Below the pieces are notes generated by a model. The model worked only from the letters and a program-made list of their open reading frames with translations. It had not been told where the DNA came from and ran no database searches. From contig NZ_JACJOF010000023.1 in the NCBI RefSeq assembly GCF_014695395.1, forward strand, positions 62,001 through 126,000: DNA of 64,000 nt, given 5' to 3'. This stretch comes from Nodosilinea sp. FACHB-131 (GTDB taxonomy: Bacteria > Cyanobacteriota > Cyanobacteriia > Phormidesmidales > Phormidesmidaceae). The first letter of the stretch is position 1; each line of letters begins with the position of its first letter. Made by a program: the position numbers and the translations under genes. Shown here one piece after another: positions 26,212 to 36,100 of the stretch.

Positions 26212-26742
26212 ATGAGACAGCTTAACTATCGACCTGCGCCTCGAACCCTTAGGCTATGGCGCCCCTCATCCCATCAACCTCGATTCACCCACGGGCAAAT
26301 TTTCACCTCCTACCTGTGCAGCTTTGTGGGCATTGCCGTCCTGGCCTACCTCACGGCCTACACCGGCTATCCCCTAATTGCGGCCCCCTTTGGAGCCACA
26401 GCGGTGCTGGTGTTTGCCGTGCCCGAAAGCCCCCTGGCCCAGCCCCGCAACGTGATTGGAGGATGCGTGATCGGGGGATTGGTCTGCGTCGCCTGCGTTA
26501 GTCTGTTTGGCACCGCGCCTTGGGTAATGGCCCTAGCCGTAGCCACCGCGATTAAGCTGATGCAGCTCACCCACACCCTGCATCCCCCTGGGGGAGCCGT
26601 TGCCCTAGTAGGCGTTATGAGTAATGCCTCTTGGGATTTTGTTTTTACCCCCGTATTGACCGGGGCGGTTTTGCTAGTGGCCTGTACGGTGGCCTTTAGC
26701 CATTGGATGCCAGACCGCCCTTACCCCAAACACTGGCTTTGA
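26212..26742 (+). CDS. HPP-family membrane protein
   Basis: This 176-residue protein starts at ATG 26212 and has four hydrophobic segments after a soluble head. The HPP family motif is present as THTLHPPGGAVALV, and the TAYTGYPLIAAPFGATAVLVFAVPESPLAQPRNVIGG stretch is typical. Some cyanobacterial and chloroplast HPP proteins have been linked to nitrite transport across the membrane, so a role in nitrite handling is plausible, but there is no nitrate-assimilation gene next to it. Confidence 0.88.
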   Translation: MRQLNYRPAPRTLRLWRPSSHQPRFTHGQIFTSYLCSFVGIAVLAYLTAYTGYPLIAAPFGATAVLVFAVPESPLAQPRNVIGGCVIGGLVCVACVSLFGTAPWVMALAVATAIKLMQLTHTLHPPGGAVALVGVMSNASWDFVFTPVLTGAVLLVACTVAFSHWMPDRPYPKHWL

Positions 26743-26817
26743 CAGTGAGGTTGTGCGGCTGCAAATGACTTGAACTTCTATAGATAATTTTGTGTCGCCC
26801 GCACCAGCAGCGAACAA

Positions 26818-27345
26818 TTAATTAACTATTTGTACTGTGCAAGTCATAACCACAAACTCTTCTCCATAACCAATTTTGATAAACCTTTCCACCTGTTCAA
26901 ATCCTAGCTGTGCCCACACCCGCTGAGCCCGTTTGTTGAACTCTGCTATCGTTACCCGCAGCTGATTCGTCCTGTATTGACTCGCCCCGTGCTCTATTAC
27001 AGCTTGGGCATATTGCTTACCGCGTCCTTGCCCAACTAAGTCTGGACGTATTCCTATTCCAATATCAAGGGCTTCAGTGCTGTAGTCGCCACCTGGTACT
27101 TGACCATCTAACCCAAAGGAGCAATAGCCTTCGAGTTCTCCTTGTCGGTTCAAGATCGCCCAAAAGTTGTTTTTTGCATCAATTAAATAGTGCAAATCCC
27201 CCTGAACCGTATCAGCATTAAAGTTGTAATAGTCGTATGGGGAACTGTAGCGCCAGTTGACAATAAATGACGCGTGTTTTTTCTCAAGCTGACAAAAAGT
27301 AAGCCCCAATCCAATTTCCTTGCCATTGGCCGGTGAAAAGTGCAT
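26818..27345 (-). CDS. GNAT-family N-acetyltransferase
   Basis: This is a 175-residue acetyltransferase. The acetyl-CoA segment reads IRPDLVGQGRGKQYAQAVIEHG (Q/R-x-x-G-x-G/A pattern as GQGRGK), followed by LRVTIAEFNKRAQRVWAQLGFEQVERF, which is typical of GNAT enzymes. The N-terminal half (FIVNWRYSSPYDYYNFNAD) resembles GNATs acting on small molecules or aminoglycosides, but the substrate cannot be named. I start at ATG 27345; the longer frame to 27498 runs backwards over the rsmD gene. Base composition is more AT-rich than rsmD and hisH next door, hinting at acquisition. Confidence 0.8.
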   Translation of the reverse strand: MHFSPANGKEIGLGLTFCQLEKKHASFIVNWRYSSPYDYYNFNADTVQGDLHYLIDAKNNFWAILNRQGELEGYCSFGLDGQVPGGDYSTEALDIGIGIRPDLVGQGRGKQYAQAVIEHGASQYRTNQLRVTIAEFNKRAQRVWAQLGFEQVERFIKIGYGEEFVVMTCTVQIVN

Positions 27346-27373
27346 GAGGCGATTGCGCGTCCGGAGCAGAGGG

Positions 27374-27925
27374 TTAAACCAAAGACCTATCAGAAGCATA
27401 AAATGCCAGGTGGGTAGTGCCGTAGTGCTTTTGGCGCACCAGCTCCAGCCCAGGAATGGCGATCGGAGCCCAAGCATCGGGGCGATGCTCCACGGCAATT
27501 TCGCCCGTGGACTGAAGCAGACTTAGGCTCGCCACCCGTTCGAGAACAGGCAGGTACAGCTCGCTGTCGTAGGGCGGATCGAAGTAAATGCAGTCGAAAG
27601 GTTGCCCGTGCAGCCGCGACAGTTGCTTCACCACATCGCCTCGAAACAGGCTAAACGTTTGGTCAGGCTGAGCCACTTTTTGCCAGTTTTCGCGGGTAAT
27701 GGCGTAGGCCTCTGGCGATTTCTCAATTCCTACCACTTCTGCTGCACCGCGACACAGCGCCTCGGCCCCCATCGCCCCGCTGCCCGTGCATAGATCGAGC
27801 CAGCGGCAGTCGGCCATACGACCCTGCCAAATGTTGAACAACGCCTCGCGCACTCGCGCCGAGGTGGGGCGGGTGTCTAGACCGGGCAGGGTTTTGAGGG
27901 CGCGATTGCCGTAGATGCGCAGCAT
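27374..27925 (-). CDS. rsmD: 16S rRNA (guanine(966)-N(2))-methyltransferase
   Basis: This 183-residue class I SAM methyltransferase modifies helix 31 of 16S rRNA. It has LRIYGNRALKTLPGLDTRPTSARVREALFNIW, the RsmD N-terminal signature. The SAM motif is WLDLCTGSGAMGAEALCRGA, and the catalytic FDPPYDSELY is intact. It starts 3 bp after the stop of hisH on the same strand, so the two are co-transcribed. Confidence 0.94.
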   Translation of the reverse strand: MLRIYGNRALKTLPGLDTRPTSARVREALFNIWQGRMADCRWLDLCTGSGAMGAEALCRGAAEVVGIEKSPEAYAITRENWQKVAQPDQTFSLFRGDVVKQLSRLHGQPFDCIYFDPPYDSELYLPVLERVASLSLLQSTGEIAVEHRPDAWAPIAIPGLELVRQKHYGTTHLAFYASDRSLV

Positions 27926-27928
27926 GGG

Positions 27929-28573
27929 TTAGGCCACAGCCATAGGGGTTTGGGCTTTGACCAGAGCGACAAAGTTGGCCAGCATGACCAAGCCGGCTGG
28001 AGCTGACTTTTCGGGGTGGTACTGCATAGCCAGGATGTTGTCTTGGGCGATCGCCGCCGTCACCGTCTGAGTCCCATGGGTTGTCGTCGCCGCATTCACC
28101 GCTGGGTTGCTGGGCTCAGCATAGTAGGAGTGCACAAAGTACACCCAGTCGCCATCGCTCACCCCCTGCCACAGGGGGCACTGGGGCTGGGTCAGTGTTA
28201 GCTGATTCCAACCCATGTGGGGAATGGCAATGTCCGGCTCTTTTTGAAACTTCTTAATGCGTCCGGGAATAATGCCCAGCCCTGGCTCTATGCCTTCATC
28301 GCTGCCGTCGAACAACAGCTGTAGGCCCAGACAGATGCCAAGAAACGGTTTGCCCAATGCGATCGCCGCCCGAATTGGCTCTACCAACCCCTTCTCTCGC
28401 AAGTGCCGCATCGCCGGGTCAAAGGCCCCATCACCGGGCAGCACCAGAGCATCGGCAGCCTCTAAATCTGCCACTACGTCCGTGATCTGCGGTGTCGCCC
28501 CCGCCAGCGCCAACCCCTTACAGGCCGAGTGCAGGTTGCCCATGTCGTAGTCAATCACGGCAATATTAGCCAT
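27929..28573 (-). CDS. hisH: Imidazole glycerol phosphate synthase, glutaminase subunit
   Basis: This 214-residue class I glutamine amidotransferase feeds ammonia to HisF in histidine synthesis. It begins IAVIDYDMGNLHSA, the oxyanion region is LPGDGAFDPAM, the nucleophile is Cys in FLGICLGLQLL, and the His/Glu of the triad are in MQYHPEKS. hisF is not in the window. Upstream (28574-28837) there is only repeat DNA. Confidence 0.96.
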   Translation of the reverse strand: MANIAVIDYDMGNLHSACKGLALAGATPQITDVVADLEAADALVLPGDGAFDPAMRHLREKGLVEPIRAAIALGKPFLGICLGLQLLFDGSDEGIEPGLGIIPGRIKKFQKEPDIAIPHMGWNQLTLTQPQCPLWQGVSDGDWVYFVHSYYAEPSNPAVNAATTTHGTQTVTAAIAQDNILAMQYHPEKSAPAGLVMLANFVALVKAQTPMAVA

Positions 28574-28626
28574 ACATGCTCCTGCCCTCTGGCGTCGGGG
28601 TTTCTACAGGCTCTATCTTACCTGGG

Positions 28627-28690
28627 GATGGGGGGGAGAGTGGGAGAGTAGGGGGTAGGGGGTGGATGGGTAGATGGGTGGGGATGGAGG
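28627..28690. repeat. G-rich simple repeat upstream of hisH
   Basis: Units of GGGGGTAG, GGGTGGAT and GGGTAGAT in tandem, like those at 4914 and 61276. Confidence 0.8.
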
Positions 28691-28772
28691 AAAGTTTTGA
28701 GGGCTGAGTTTTGGGTTTTGAGTTTTGGATGTACGGAAAGCATGCAAAACTCAACCCTTAAAATTCAAAACT
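28691..28772. repeat. AT-rich inverted repeat, second copy
   Basis: Arms AGTTTTGA (28693-28700) / TCAAAACT (28765-28772) and TTGAGTTTTG (28718-28727) / CAAAACTCAA (28745-28754) are exact complements. It resembles the element at 2607-2683. Confidence 0.75.
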
Positions 28773-28778
28773 AGCTCA

Positions 28779-28837
28779 TTACTCCCCCACTCCCTCACCT
28801 CCCTCACCTTCCTCATCCCCTCACCCTCGACTCCCCC
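28779..28837. repeat. C-rich simple repeat ahead of the peptidase C15-like gene
   Basis: ACTCCCCCACTCCCTCACCT and related units run directly up to the ATG at 28838, as at 14300 in front of arsJ. Confidence 0.75.
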
Positions 28838-29353
28838 ATGCTCCTCACCACCTTCGCTCCCTGGCGGGCCCACCAGCTCTCTAACGCCGCCGATGATCTG
28901 ATTGCTTACCTGCAACAGCAACAGCAGATTCCTTTGGGCACCACTGTTCTGCGCCACATTCCCGTTAGTTTTGAGCTGGCCCCGATTCGGGTCATCGCTA
29001 AGGTGGCCGAGTTGCGGCCGTCGGTGGTCGTCTGCTGCGGTATGGCTGAGGGGCGCACCCACCTCAACCTAGAGCGCTACGGTAAACGGGATGATCTAGC
29101 AGTACCCACCTCTCTACCGCTGGAAGCCTTGATGGCGGACACTCACCTGACGGTGATTAGCGACTGCGCCGGCACCTACGTGTGCAATCACTTGTATTAC
29201 CGGGTGTTGGGGGCGATCGCCCAATACCGCTGGCCTACCCAAGCCCTCTTTGTTCACATTCCACCCCTAACGCCGGCAACGCGACCCGTTTTTGCCCACG
29301 ACCTGGCCCTCATACTAAAACGGCTGACCGCACTGGCCAGCCGTTCTGCATAG
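28838..29353 (+). CDS. Peptidase C15 (pyroglutamyl-peptidase I)-like protein
   Basis: This 171-residue protein matches the cysteine peptidase C15 fold. The Cys loop is visible as SDCAGTYVCNHLYYRVL (family pattern S-x-x-AG-x-YVCN-x-x-Y), a likely Glu-containing segment is CCGMAEGRTHLNLE, and a candidate His is in ALFVHIPPLTP. C15 enzymes remove N-terminal pyroglutamate from peptides. It is about 40 residues shorter than typical members and lacks part of the N-terminal GFGPF-type region (FAPWRAHQLSNAA replaces it), so it may be a divergent cyanobacterial subgroup. It is 17 bp from the convergent DUF11 gene. Confidence 0.75.
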   Translation: MLLTTFAPWRAHQLSNAADDLIAYLQQQQQIPLGTTVLRHIPVSFELAPIRVIAKVAELRPSVVVCCGMAEGRTHLNLERYGKRDDLAVPTSLPLEALMADTHLTVISDCAGTYVCNHLYYRVLGAIAQYRWPTQALFVHIPPLTPATRPVFAHDLALILKRLTALASRSA

Positions 29354-29369
29354 GGTGAGGTGAGAATGA

Positions 29370-30959
29370 TCAGTTCACGGTGGTTTGAAAGCTAATCAAT
29401 CCAACCTGGTTAGCGTTTACAGGCCCCACCGTTACCACCACAGCGCCATTGTTTTGGTTAGCACCGCAGACCGCAGGCAGAGCTGCTCCCGGCGGAAAGA
29501 AAGTCCCAGGGTCGCCATCAGCAGCACTGGTGTAGGTAACCGTCGGCCCCGCTGGGCTAGAGGAGGCGATCGCCTCAATGCCTAGCCCCGGCCCGTAGCC
29601 GTCGGGGTTAAAGGTCGTCCCAGCTGGAATCTGGTCGCACACTACTACGTCGGCGACACTAACGGTATCGGTGTTGGTCAAGTAAATGGTGTACTCAATG
29701 CCGTTACCAGTCTGCACGGGCGGATCGGCAATGGTAATTTGTCCTTGACCGAGGTTGTTGTTGCGCAACAGGTCGATGGCGCTGCCGGTGCCCAAAACCT
29801 GGGTAAAGTCAGGCAGAGTAGCCGGCCCCAGCAAGTCGGTGACCCGCTTCACTAGTGAGAAGCCTCCAGTTCGCCGAATTAAACCAAAGCCACCGGCAAT
29901 TAGGTCGAGACCACCGACCGCACTTAACCCTGTAGTGTTAGTAGGGAAAATGGTCGTGTCGTTGAAATTGACCAGCTGTGCGCCTGACCCATTCACATCA
30001 ACGGCAAACAGCGAATACCCAAAAATGGGGTTGGCATTGTCAGGGGCTGTTACCAGGGAATTGATGGGGAAAAAGATACCCTCCACCGCCTGGGTCCCTA
30101 CCAGGTGAGACGGCCTAAACAACGGTTGCGTAGAATCGCTTTGATCATCCCACCGCATCACGGCCGATGCTACCTGAACGTCGTTACTGGCACCCCAAGT
30201 GCCGGTACCAATATCAATTAAAGGGCCATAGGCGGCTGGAGCCCCATTACCGTCTAGAGCTGTGATCGCCGCAATTTTAAAGGCATCATTGCCGCCCCGC
30301 TCTAGAATCAAAAACCCTACATTTCCCTGGTCGGCAACGGGAACCGTAATGCCGGGAGCCGTAATGATGTAGTCAATTCTCTCGATATTGTTGGCGGTTT
30401 CCTGGCCGGTACCCCCAGGAGCCACCTCCGGCACATTGTTAAAAACGTTGTCAATACCCCGGTTAATGATATTGCTCAGCATGGCCTCTTCAATGCCTCC
30501 GACCTGACCAGGGGCTAGGGTGAGCGTGGTGGGGGTAGCGGTCGTTTGCTCAAAGAAGAGCAGTTGACGGTCGGGTAGGTCGGCATCAACATTGCGACGA
30601 AACACAATCTGCTGGGCTAACCCTACCGGCGGCAGCAGATCTGTGGCAGGCTCAAATCGAGTGCCGGCAGCAATCACAGCGTTGAGCACAACGTTGTTCT
30701 CAGCCCCAAAGGTGAGGTTGGTAACAGCCCCCAGTGTGTCGCAATTGTTGAAGGAGTTGGGATCACACGGTGTGGTGTAGGACGTCCCTGGGAAGGGGCT
30801 GGGAACAGCCGGTTGTTCAGTGAAGATCAGCTGATCAACCCCCACTGGGGGAGCAAGCTGAGCCAAGGCCGGGGCTGCCCCGCCAAACACAGTCGCTAGG
30901 GCCAGCACGACCCAGACCATCAAGCCAGCTGAGCGAACCACCCAAGGCAGAAGTGTCAT
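29370..30959 (-). CDS. Exported DUF11-domain surface protein
   Basis: This is a 529-residue protein with a signal peptide (MTLLPWVVRSAGLMVWVVLALATVFGGAAPALA). I start at ATG 30959 because GAGG lies 6-7 nt upstream; the frame is open to 31064. The mature part has a long beta-rich region without known domain and a C-terminal DUF11-type repeat (YTIYLTNTDTVSVADVVVCDQIPAGTTFNPDGY and later ISFQTTVN). Two cysteine pairs (CDPNSFNNCD; VCDQ...AVCG) may be disulfides. DUF11 repeats form Ig-like beta domains in cell-surface proteins. It lies 97 bp after the OmpA-domain gene in the same direction and is the last gene of the surface operon. Confidence 0.75.
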   Translation of the reverse strand: MTLLPWVVRSAGLMVWVVLALATVFGGAAPALAQLAPPVGVDQLIFTEQPAVPSPFPGTSYTTPCDPNSFNNCDTLGAVTNLTFGAENNVVLNAVIAAGTRFEPATDLLPPVGLAQQIVFRRNVDADLPDRQLLFFEQTTATPTTLTLAPGQVGGIEEAMLSNIINRGIDNVFNNVPEVAPGGTGQETANNIERIDYIITAPGITVPVADQGNVGFLILERGGNDAFKIAAITALDGNGAPAAYGPLIDIGTGTWGASNDVQVASAVMRWDDQSDSTQPLFRPSHLVGTQAVEGIFFPINSLVTAPDNANPIFGYSLFAVDVNGSGAQLVNFNDTTIFPTNTTGLSAVGGLDLIAGGFGLIRRTGGFSLVKRVTDLLGPATLPDFTQVLGTGSAIDLLRNNNLGQGQITIADPPVQTGNGIEYTIYLTNTDTVSVADVVVCDQIPAGTTFNPDGYGPGLGIEAIASSSPAGPTVTYTSAADGDPGTFFPPGAALPAVCGANQNNGAVVVTVGPVNANQVGLISFQTTVN

Positions 30960-31056
30960 AGCGATCCTCGATTGCATCTGGGGTATAGCAAACTGCGGCA
31001 TGACAAACACGGTTAAAAACGAATACGGCAATTGTGGGTCATCCATGGCTCGGGTT

Positions 31057-33135
31057 CTACTCAAGCTGGAGGTCGGCCTCTTGGTTCACGAAGATGATAT
31101 CGAGGCCGCGCACGTCGGTGAAGACAAACTCAACTCGGCGATCGCGGGCATAGTCTACGCGGCCGCTGCCCTGGCTGCGGCGCTGGGTCTCACCAAAGGG
31201 CACAATTCGCATGCGCTCTAGGGGCACCCCCTTGCGAATCAGGTACTCGCGGGCGGCTAAGGAGCGGCGTTCACTGAGAGCCAGGTTGTAGGCATTGCTG
31301 GCACGGGGGTCGGTGTGGCCGTGCAGTTCCACCGTGAGGAAGGGATATTCCAGCAGGGCGGCGGCAATTTGGTCGAGCACCCCAGCGCTCTCGGTGCTGA
31401 TGTTGGAGCGATCGAGGGCAAAGTGAACGTTGCGCGGAATCTCAAGCCGCAGGGGCTCCAGCGGCGGCGGTGGTTCAACGGGCGCAGGCGGCGGCGTGGG
31501 TGGATCACAGCTGGGCGGCTCCACCGGGGTAGCAGGCAGATCAGGCTGGGTACCGTCGGCGGCGAGCACGGATGCCACGGCGGCGGGTTCGGAGGTGCCC
31601 CACTCGGGGTCGGTGGCGATCGCGCTCACTCGCGTCCCTGGCGGCAGCGCCAGACTGGCACTAAAGGTGCCCTCTAGGCTGGCAGTCACGGTTCCCAACG
31701 GCTCAGTCAGTGGGCTGTAGGGAGAGCCCGGCTCCGCCACTCGGTAAAGATCGATTTCGCTGCCGGGGTCGGCGGTGCCGGTGAGGGTGACCTCCGCTGC
31801 ACCGCTAGCAAAGCTGTAGGCGTCAAACTGAGGAGCGTTGATGGCGGCGTTGCCAGTCTCGCGGCGGCGGTGGTGCGAGTTGCGCGGCGGGTTAGGCCCA
31901 TCCCCCTTTTGAAAGTCTTGGACCTCCGTGTTGCCCTGGGTGTTGAGGTCAATGGCCAGGCCATCTAGCTCAGCGTAGCGGTTGCCGCGAATTTGGTTGC
32001 GGTGGCTGAGGGGGTAGGCCGTCACCGCCACCCCCGGCCCGGGCTGGTAGCCAATAAAGTTATCGCTGAGCTGGTGGTCGCTGCCCATCAAATACACCGC
32101 CGCTCGCTCAAACCGCCGCCCGTTGTACTGAATGGCGTTGCCCGAGATCTGGGTGGCCCCCTCCGGCTTAAACAAATAGATGCCGCTGCCGTCGTTGGCG
32201 CAGATCAAGTTATCGGTGATGGCGCTGGCGGCGATGGTGCCCTCTAGGCGAATGGCGTCGGGCATACCGGCTAAACCGTTGCCGATGATGGCGTTCTCGC
32301 TCACCTGCAATCCATCGGCCCGAAAACCCGTAATGATGGCGCTGCCGTCGTGGTTTTGAATGCGGTTGTTGCGAATCGTGGTCTCCACGGCGTTAAACAC
32401 CGTCACCCCAAAGGCCGAAGGCACGGCGGGGAACTCGCCGTCGGGCGGTAGCCCCAGCCAGTTTTGCTCAATCACGACCCCGCGCGGAGCCAGATCAGGC
32501 TGATCGAGACGAAACAGCTCTAGGGCCGGGCTGAGGGGGCTGGCGTCTACCGGGGGCGCCAGGGCGCTGACAAAAATATCCGAAGGTGGCGTGGTTTTGG
32601 TGGCGCGATCGCTCGTCCTAAACCCATACAAACTCAGCCCCCGCACCGTCACCCCATCGGCGGCAATGGTCAGGCCGCGAGCTACCTCGCTGCCCTCTGC
32701 CACGGTCAGGCTCACCGCTGGCGCAGCCGGAAACTTGGGGTCATAGGTGGCTGACCCGTCGTAGCCTGCCTGGGTAGTACCGTCGATCACCAGCTCTGGA
32801 GCGACAATCTCGGGCAGCAAGTCTATCAGCGCGATCGTGGTCTGCCCCACCGGTAGGTCAAAGCCAATCCGCGAGCCTTGCCCCGCCGGTAGAGGCTGCA
32901 CTAGGGCTTGCTCGGCCTCACTCAGTTGCTCAGGGGTAAGGGTGCCGTTGGCCAGCTCGATCGCCTCTCGCAGCGTCAGTCCTTGGTCGGGCTGCATTGG
33001 CCCATCGTCACCACTGGTCACCCGTATGCTGTAGGTCGCCAGGGCCGACTGCCCTAAGGCCGGGGCGATCGCCCAACCCACCGCTGGCAGGCCCAGAGCG
33101 ATCGCACCATATCCGATCCACCACCGCTGATTCAT
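31057..33135 (-). CDS. Right-handed beta-helix protein with C-terminal OmpA domain
   Basis: This 692-residue exported protein (signal peptide near 1-28, ending ALGQS) has a central region of repeated beta-helix rungs. Rung-like pieces include NAVETTIRNNRIQNHDGSAI, LQVSENAIIGNGLAG, ITDNLICANDGSGIYLF and ISGNAIQYNG. A Pro-rich linker (about 540-560) precedes a C-terminal OmpA-type peptidoglycan-binding domain: VHFALDRSNISTESAGVLDQIAAAL, VELHGHTDPRASNAYNLALSERR and the RVDYARDRRVEFVF ending. This points to a surface structure anchored to peptidoglycan in the periplasm. Its start codon overlaps the stop of the 1193-residue barrel gene (ATGA, 33132-33135), so the two are translationally coupled. 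Confidence 0.82.
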   Translation of the reverse strand: MNQRWWIGYGAIALGLPAVGWAIAPALGQSALATYSIRVTSGDDGPMQPDQGLTLREAIELANGTLTPEQLSEAEQALVQPLPAGQGSRIGFDLPVGQTTIALIDLLPEIVAPELVIDGTTQAGYDGSATYDPKFPAAPAVSLTVAEGSEVARGLTIAADGVTVRGLSLYGFRTSDRATKTTPPSDIFVSALAPPVDASPLSPALELFRLDQPDLAPRGVVIEQNWLGLPPDGEFPAVPSAFGVTVFNAVETTIRNNRIQNHDGSAIITGFRADGLQVSENAIIGNGLAGMPDAIRLEGTIAASAITDNLICANDGSGIYLFKPEGATQISGNAIQYNGRRFERAAVYLMGSDHQLSDNFIGYQPGPGVAVTAYPLSHRNQIRGNRYAELDGLAIDLNTQGNTEVQDFQKGDGPNPPRNSHHRRRETGNAAINAPQFDAYSFASGAAEVTLTGTADPGSEIDLYRVAEPGSPYSPLTEPLGTVTASLEGTFSASLALPPGTRVSAIATDPEWGTSEPAAVASVLAADGTQPDLPATPVEPPSCDPPTPPPAPVEPPPPLEPLRLEIPRNVHFALDRSNISTESAGVLDQIAAALLEYPFLTVELHGHTDPRASNAYNLALSERRSLAAREYLIRKGVPLERMRIVPFGETQRRSQGSGRVDYARDRRVEFVFTDVRGLDIIFVNQEADLQLE

Positions 33136-36100
33136 TCCTCACCTCCTGGGGCAGTGCCCGTTGCGTCGGCCTCGGGCCTGTTGATCAGGGCCGCCTCATC
33201 CACATAAGACTCTTGCTGCTGGGGTGGCGACACCGGCTGTACCCCAAAGCGGTTGAACAGCTGGTTGACCTTAGCGGTAATGCCAAAGTAGGGGCCGCTG
33301 GCCGACCGATAGCCACCGCCACCCACAAAGGAGCCGTCGCTGGCACCGCCAAAGCTGTAGCCTAGCCCCAGCCGCACATCGGGAGTCAGGTAGTAGCCTG
33401 CCTCCAGAGCGAAGCCGGTTTCGTTGTAGCCGACCACCGGCTGTCCTAGCCAGCGCACCTCGGCCCCCACATCCCAGCGGTAGGCAAAGCGATAGGTGGC
33501 TCGCGCCTGGGCTAGGTGAATGCTATTCGAGAAGCCAATGTCCTGGGCGAGGTTGGCGGTGCTGTAGCGCAGGCCGTACTTGCCGTAAAACTCCCACCGG
33601 TAGTTGGGGGCGTAGATACCCTCCAGCGACAGGGTGTGGTCTTGGGCCTCTGAACTGACCCCCTGCAAGATGCTGTTAGGGGTGCTGCTGGGATTGTTGC
33701 GAAACTCGTAGCTCAGCAGGCCGTTAAACTGGTCGCTCACCAGGTTGCGGTAGGCCAAACCCAGCCGCAGGGTGCTCGAATCCCCCAGCTGATCGGTAAT
33801 CGTCTGGTTGGCAAAATTGCCCATCTCAAAGCGGGCCAAACCGGTGAGCGCATCGGTAATGCGTCCGGCGGCGGCGGCCCCCAGCACCAGATTGCTCGAA
33901 CCCGGCGAATCGCGATACTCAATGCGGCCGCTAGCCTGCCAGTCAGGGTTGTCGGTGTACTCTAGCCCCACCGAATACACGGTAGAGGCCTGGAGCCCGA
34001 GACCCGAGGCCCCTTGACCCACGGCGAAGGGTTGGGCAAACTGCTGGCCGAGCCCAGTCAGGTTGAAGGCATCTCCAAAGATACGCTCAAAGCCAAAGGT
34101 GGCCCGCAGTCCAGGGGCCAGCGTCAGCCGGTGGTTCAGGCCAACCGCCCCCTGACCGGTAATGCCGTTGTAGCCCCCCAACAGCGAGTAGCGGTTGGTC
34201 AGGGTGGTGTTGTCGTCGAGCTGGTAGTCAACAATGGTGTCGAGGCTGGTGATCGAACTCGGCCCCTGCACCCCCGACAAAAACTGCTGGGCTAGCCGCA
34301 GGCTGACGCCGGGCTGCACGGCCCACTCTAGACCAACGGTATTGCGGGTCGGGTAGAGGGGGTCACCGGCGCTCAAGTTGATTTCACTTTGAGCAAGGGC
34401 ACTCAAAGTAGCGGTCAGCGGCAGGTTGAGTCGTGACACCAGCTGGTTGGCATCAGTGGAGAAGTTGGTCAGGCGGTCTTCGCGGGAGCGATTAACAAAG
34501 TCCACTCCCAGAGTGGCGCTGCCGATCTGCTGCACAACACCGGCGCGAATTTCGGTGAGAGTGTTGTCAACCACCCCGCCCCGCACCGGGTTAAAGCCGG
34601 GTTGGAACAGACCTATAGCCGTGGTCTGCACGGCTACGGCATTGCCCACGTTGCGCTCTTGATCGACCAGGGCCCGCAGCCGAGTTTGTGCCCCCACCTG
34701 GGCCTGCACCTGGGCACCCCAGCGGGTCTGGCCGGGGCTAAAGCTGCTGGTGGCGGTGTTGTTGAACCCGCTGTCGGTAGAGCGGTAGTAGGCTTGGCCG
34801 GTGATGCCCTCAAAGGGGGTGGCGCTCAGCTCAACGCGATAGGCATTGCCCTGGTTATTGGTTGCCCCGGTATTAAAGGAGGAGCGGGCATATTCGCCTG
34901 TGACCTGGCCCAGATCGCCCAGGGGCCACTGGAAGTCAAAGCCGTAAAGGGTAAAGTCTTGGGCTCCTTGGTTTTCGTTCAGTAGGGTGGCCCCGACTAC
35001 GCCGCCGTTGTCGCCTTGGGGGCGGTACTGCAAGCGCCCCGCGTAGAGGCTGCCCCGCACCGAGGCATCGTCGACCTGGTAGGTGACCACAATGCGTCGC
35101 ACCAGGGTGGTGCCCAGGGGGTTGAGATCGACGGCCCGCACCGGCTGGCGAAAGAGCAGAGTGCCGCGATCGTAGTCGATGTCGTAGTCGACGCCGCGAT
35201 AGAGCGGGGTGCGCTCTAGCACTGTGCCGGGACGATTAAATTCCTCGGCCTCAATGAACACGTTCTCGCTGCCCCGCAGCACCAGCCGCCGCGACAGGAA
35301 GTAGTAGCCACTGGTGCCGTCTGGGGCAATGGTGTCGCGCTGGAAGGGCCGCACATTGTCGCCATACATGGCGGTCAGCTGGAGGCCGTTGCCAAAGGTA
35401 TAGTTGCCCTTAAAGCCGTGCAGCTCTCGAACGGTAGCCGTAAACTGCTGTGACTCGCCGGCAAACTCCTGGGTGCCATAGTCGCCCCACATGAAGTAGT
35501 CGGGGTCGGCATCAGGAGCCAGGGAGTCGCGCTGAAAGCGCAGGTAGAGGCTGTCAATTGACTCCGTGAGAAAGTCGGTGGTGGAGCTGTCGCCGTAGAC
35601 GGGGTAGGTCTGATCGCAAGCCTGCACATCGCGGTAAAGGCTGTTGCCATCGCAGCGATCGTTGAGGCCACGGGTGTTGTTGTAGGCCCCGGTAAAGGAC
35701 CAATCGCCCAGGGCACCCGTAGCAAACAACCCGGTGGTAAAGCTCACCTCAACGTCTTGATTGAGGGAGTCGACACTGAGAAAGTCTCTGAAGCTGCCCA
35801 GCAGGTTGGTGCCACCCCGGCCAATGCGGAAATCGACGACCCCAGAAATAATGGTGGGACGCAAATCGGTAACGAAGCTCACCTGCGTGGTGGCCTCTAG
35901 GGCGGGGTAACCGTCTCGCAGCGTGGGGTCAAGCTCGCGCAGGGTGCGAGAGTCAACCATGGCCCGCACGGTAACAGACTGGGCATCGAGGGTCGATCGC
36001 AGCCGCGCCTCAAATAACCCCTGCCGCGCCAGCACCTGAAACCCACTGCGATCGCTGTCGTAGTCAGCCCCAATAAATTCGCCAGCGCTGCTGGTCAGGG

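Noticed and set aside
34602-34985. 127-residue plus-strand ORF within the large barrel gene
   Set aside because: Antisense shadow of a GC-rich gene with clear signal peptide, barrel pattern and overlapping operon neighbours.
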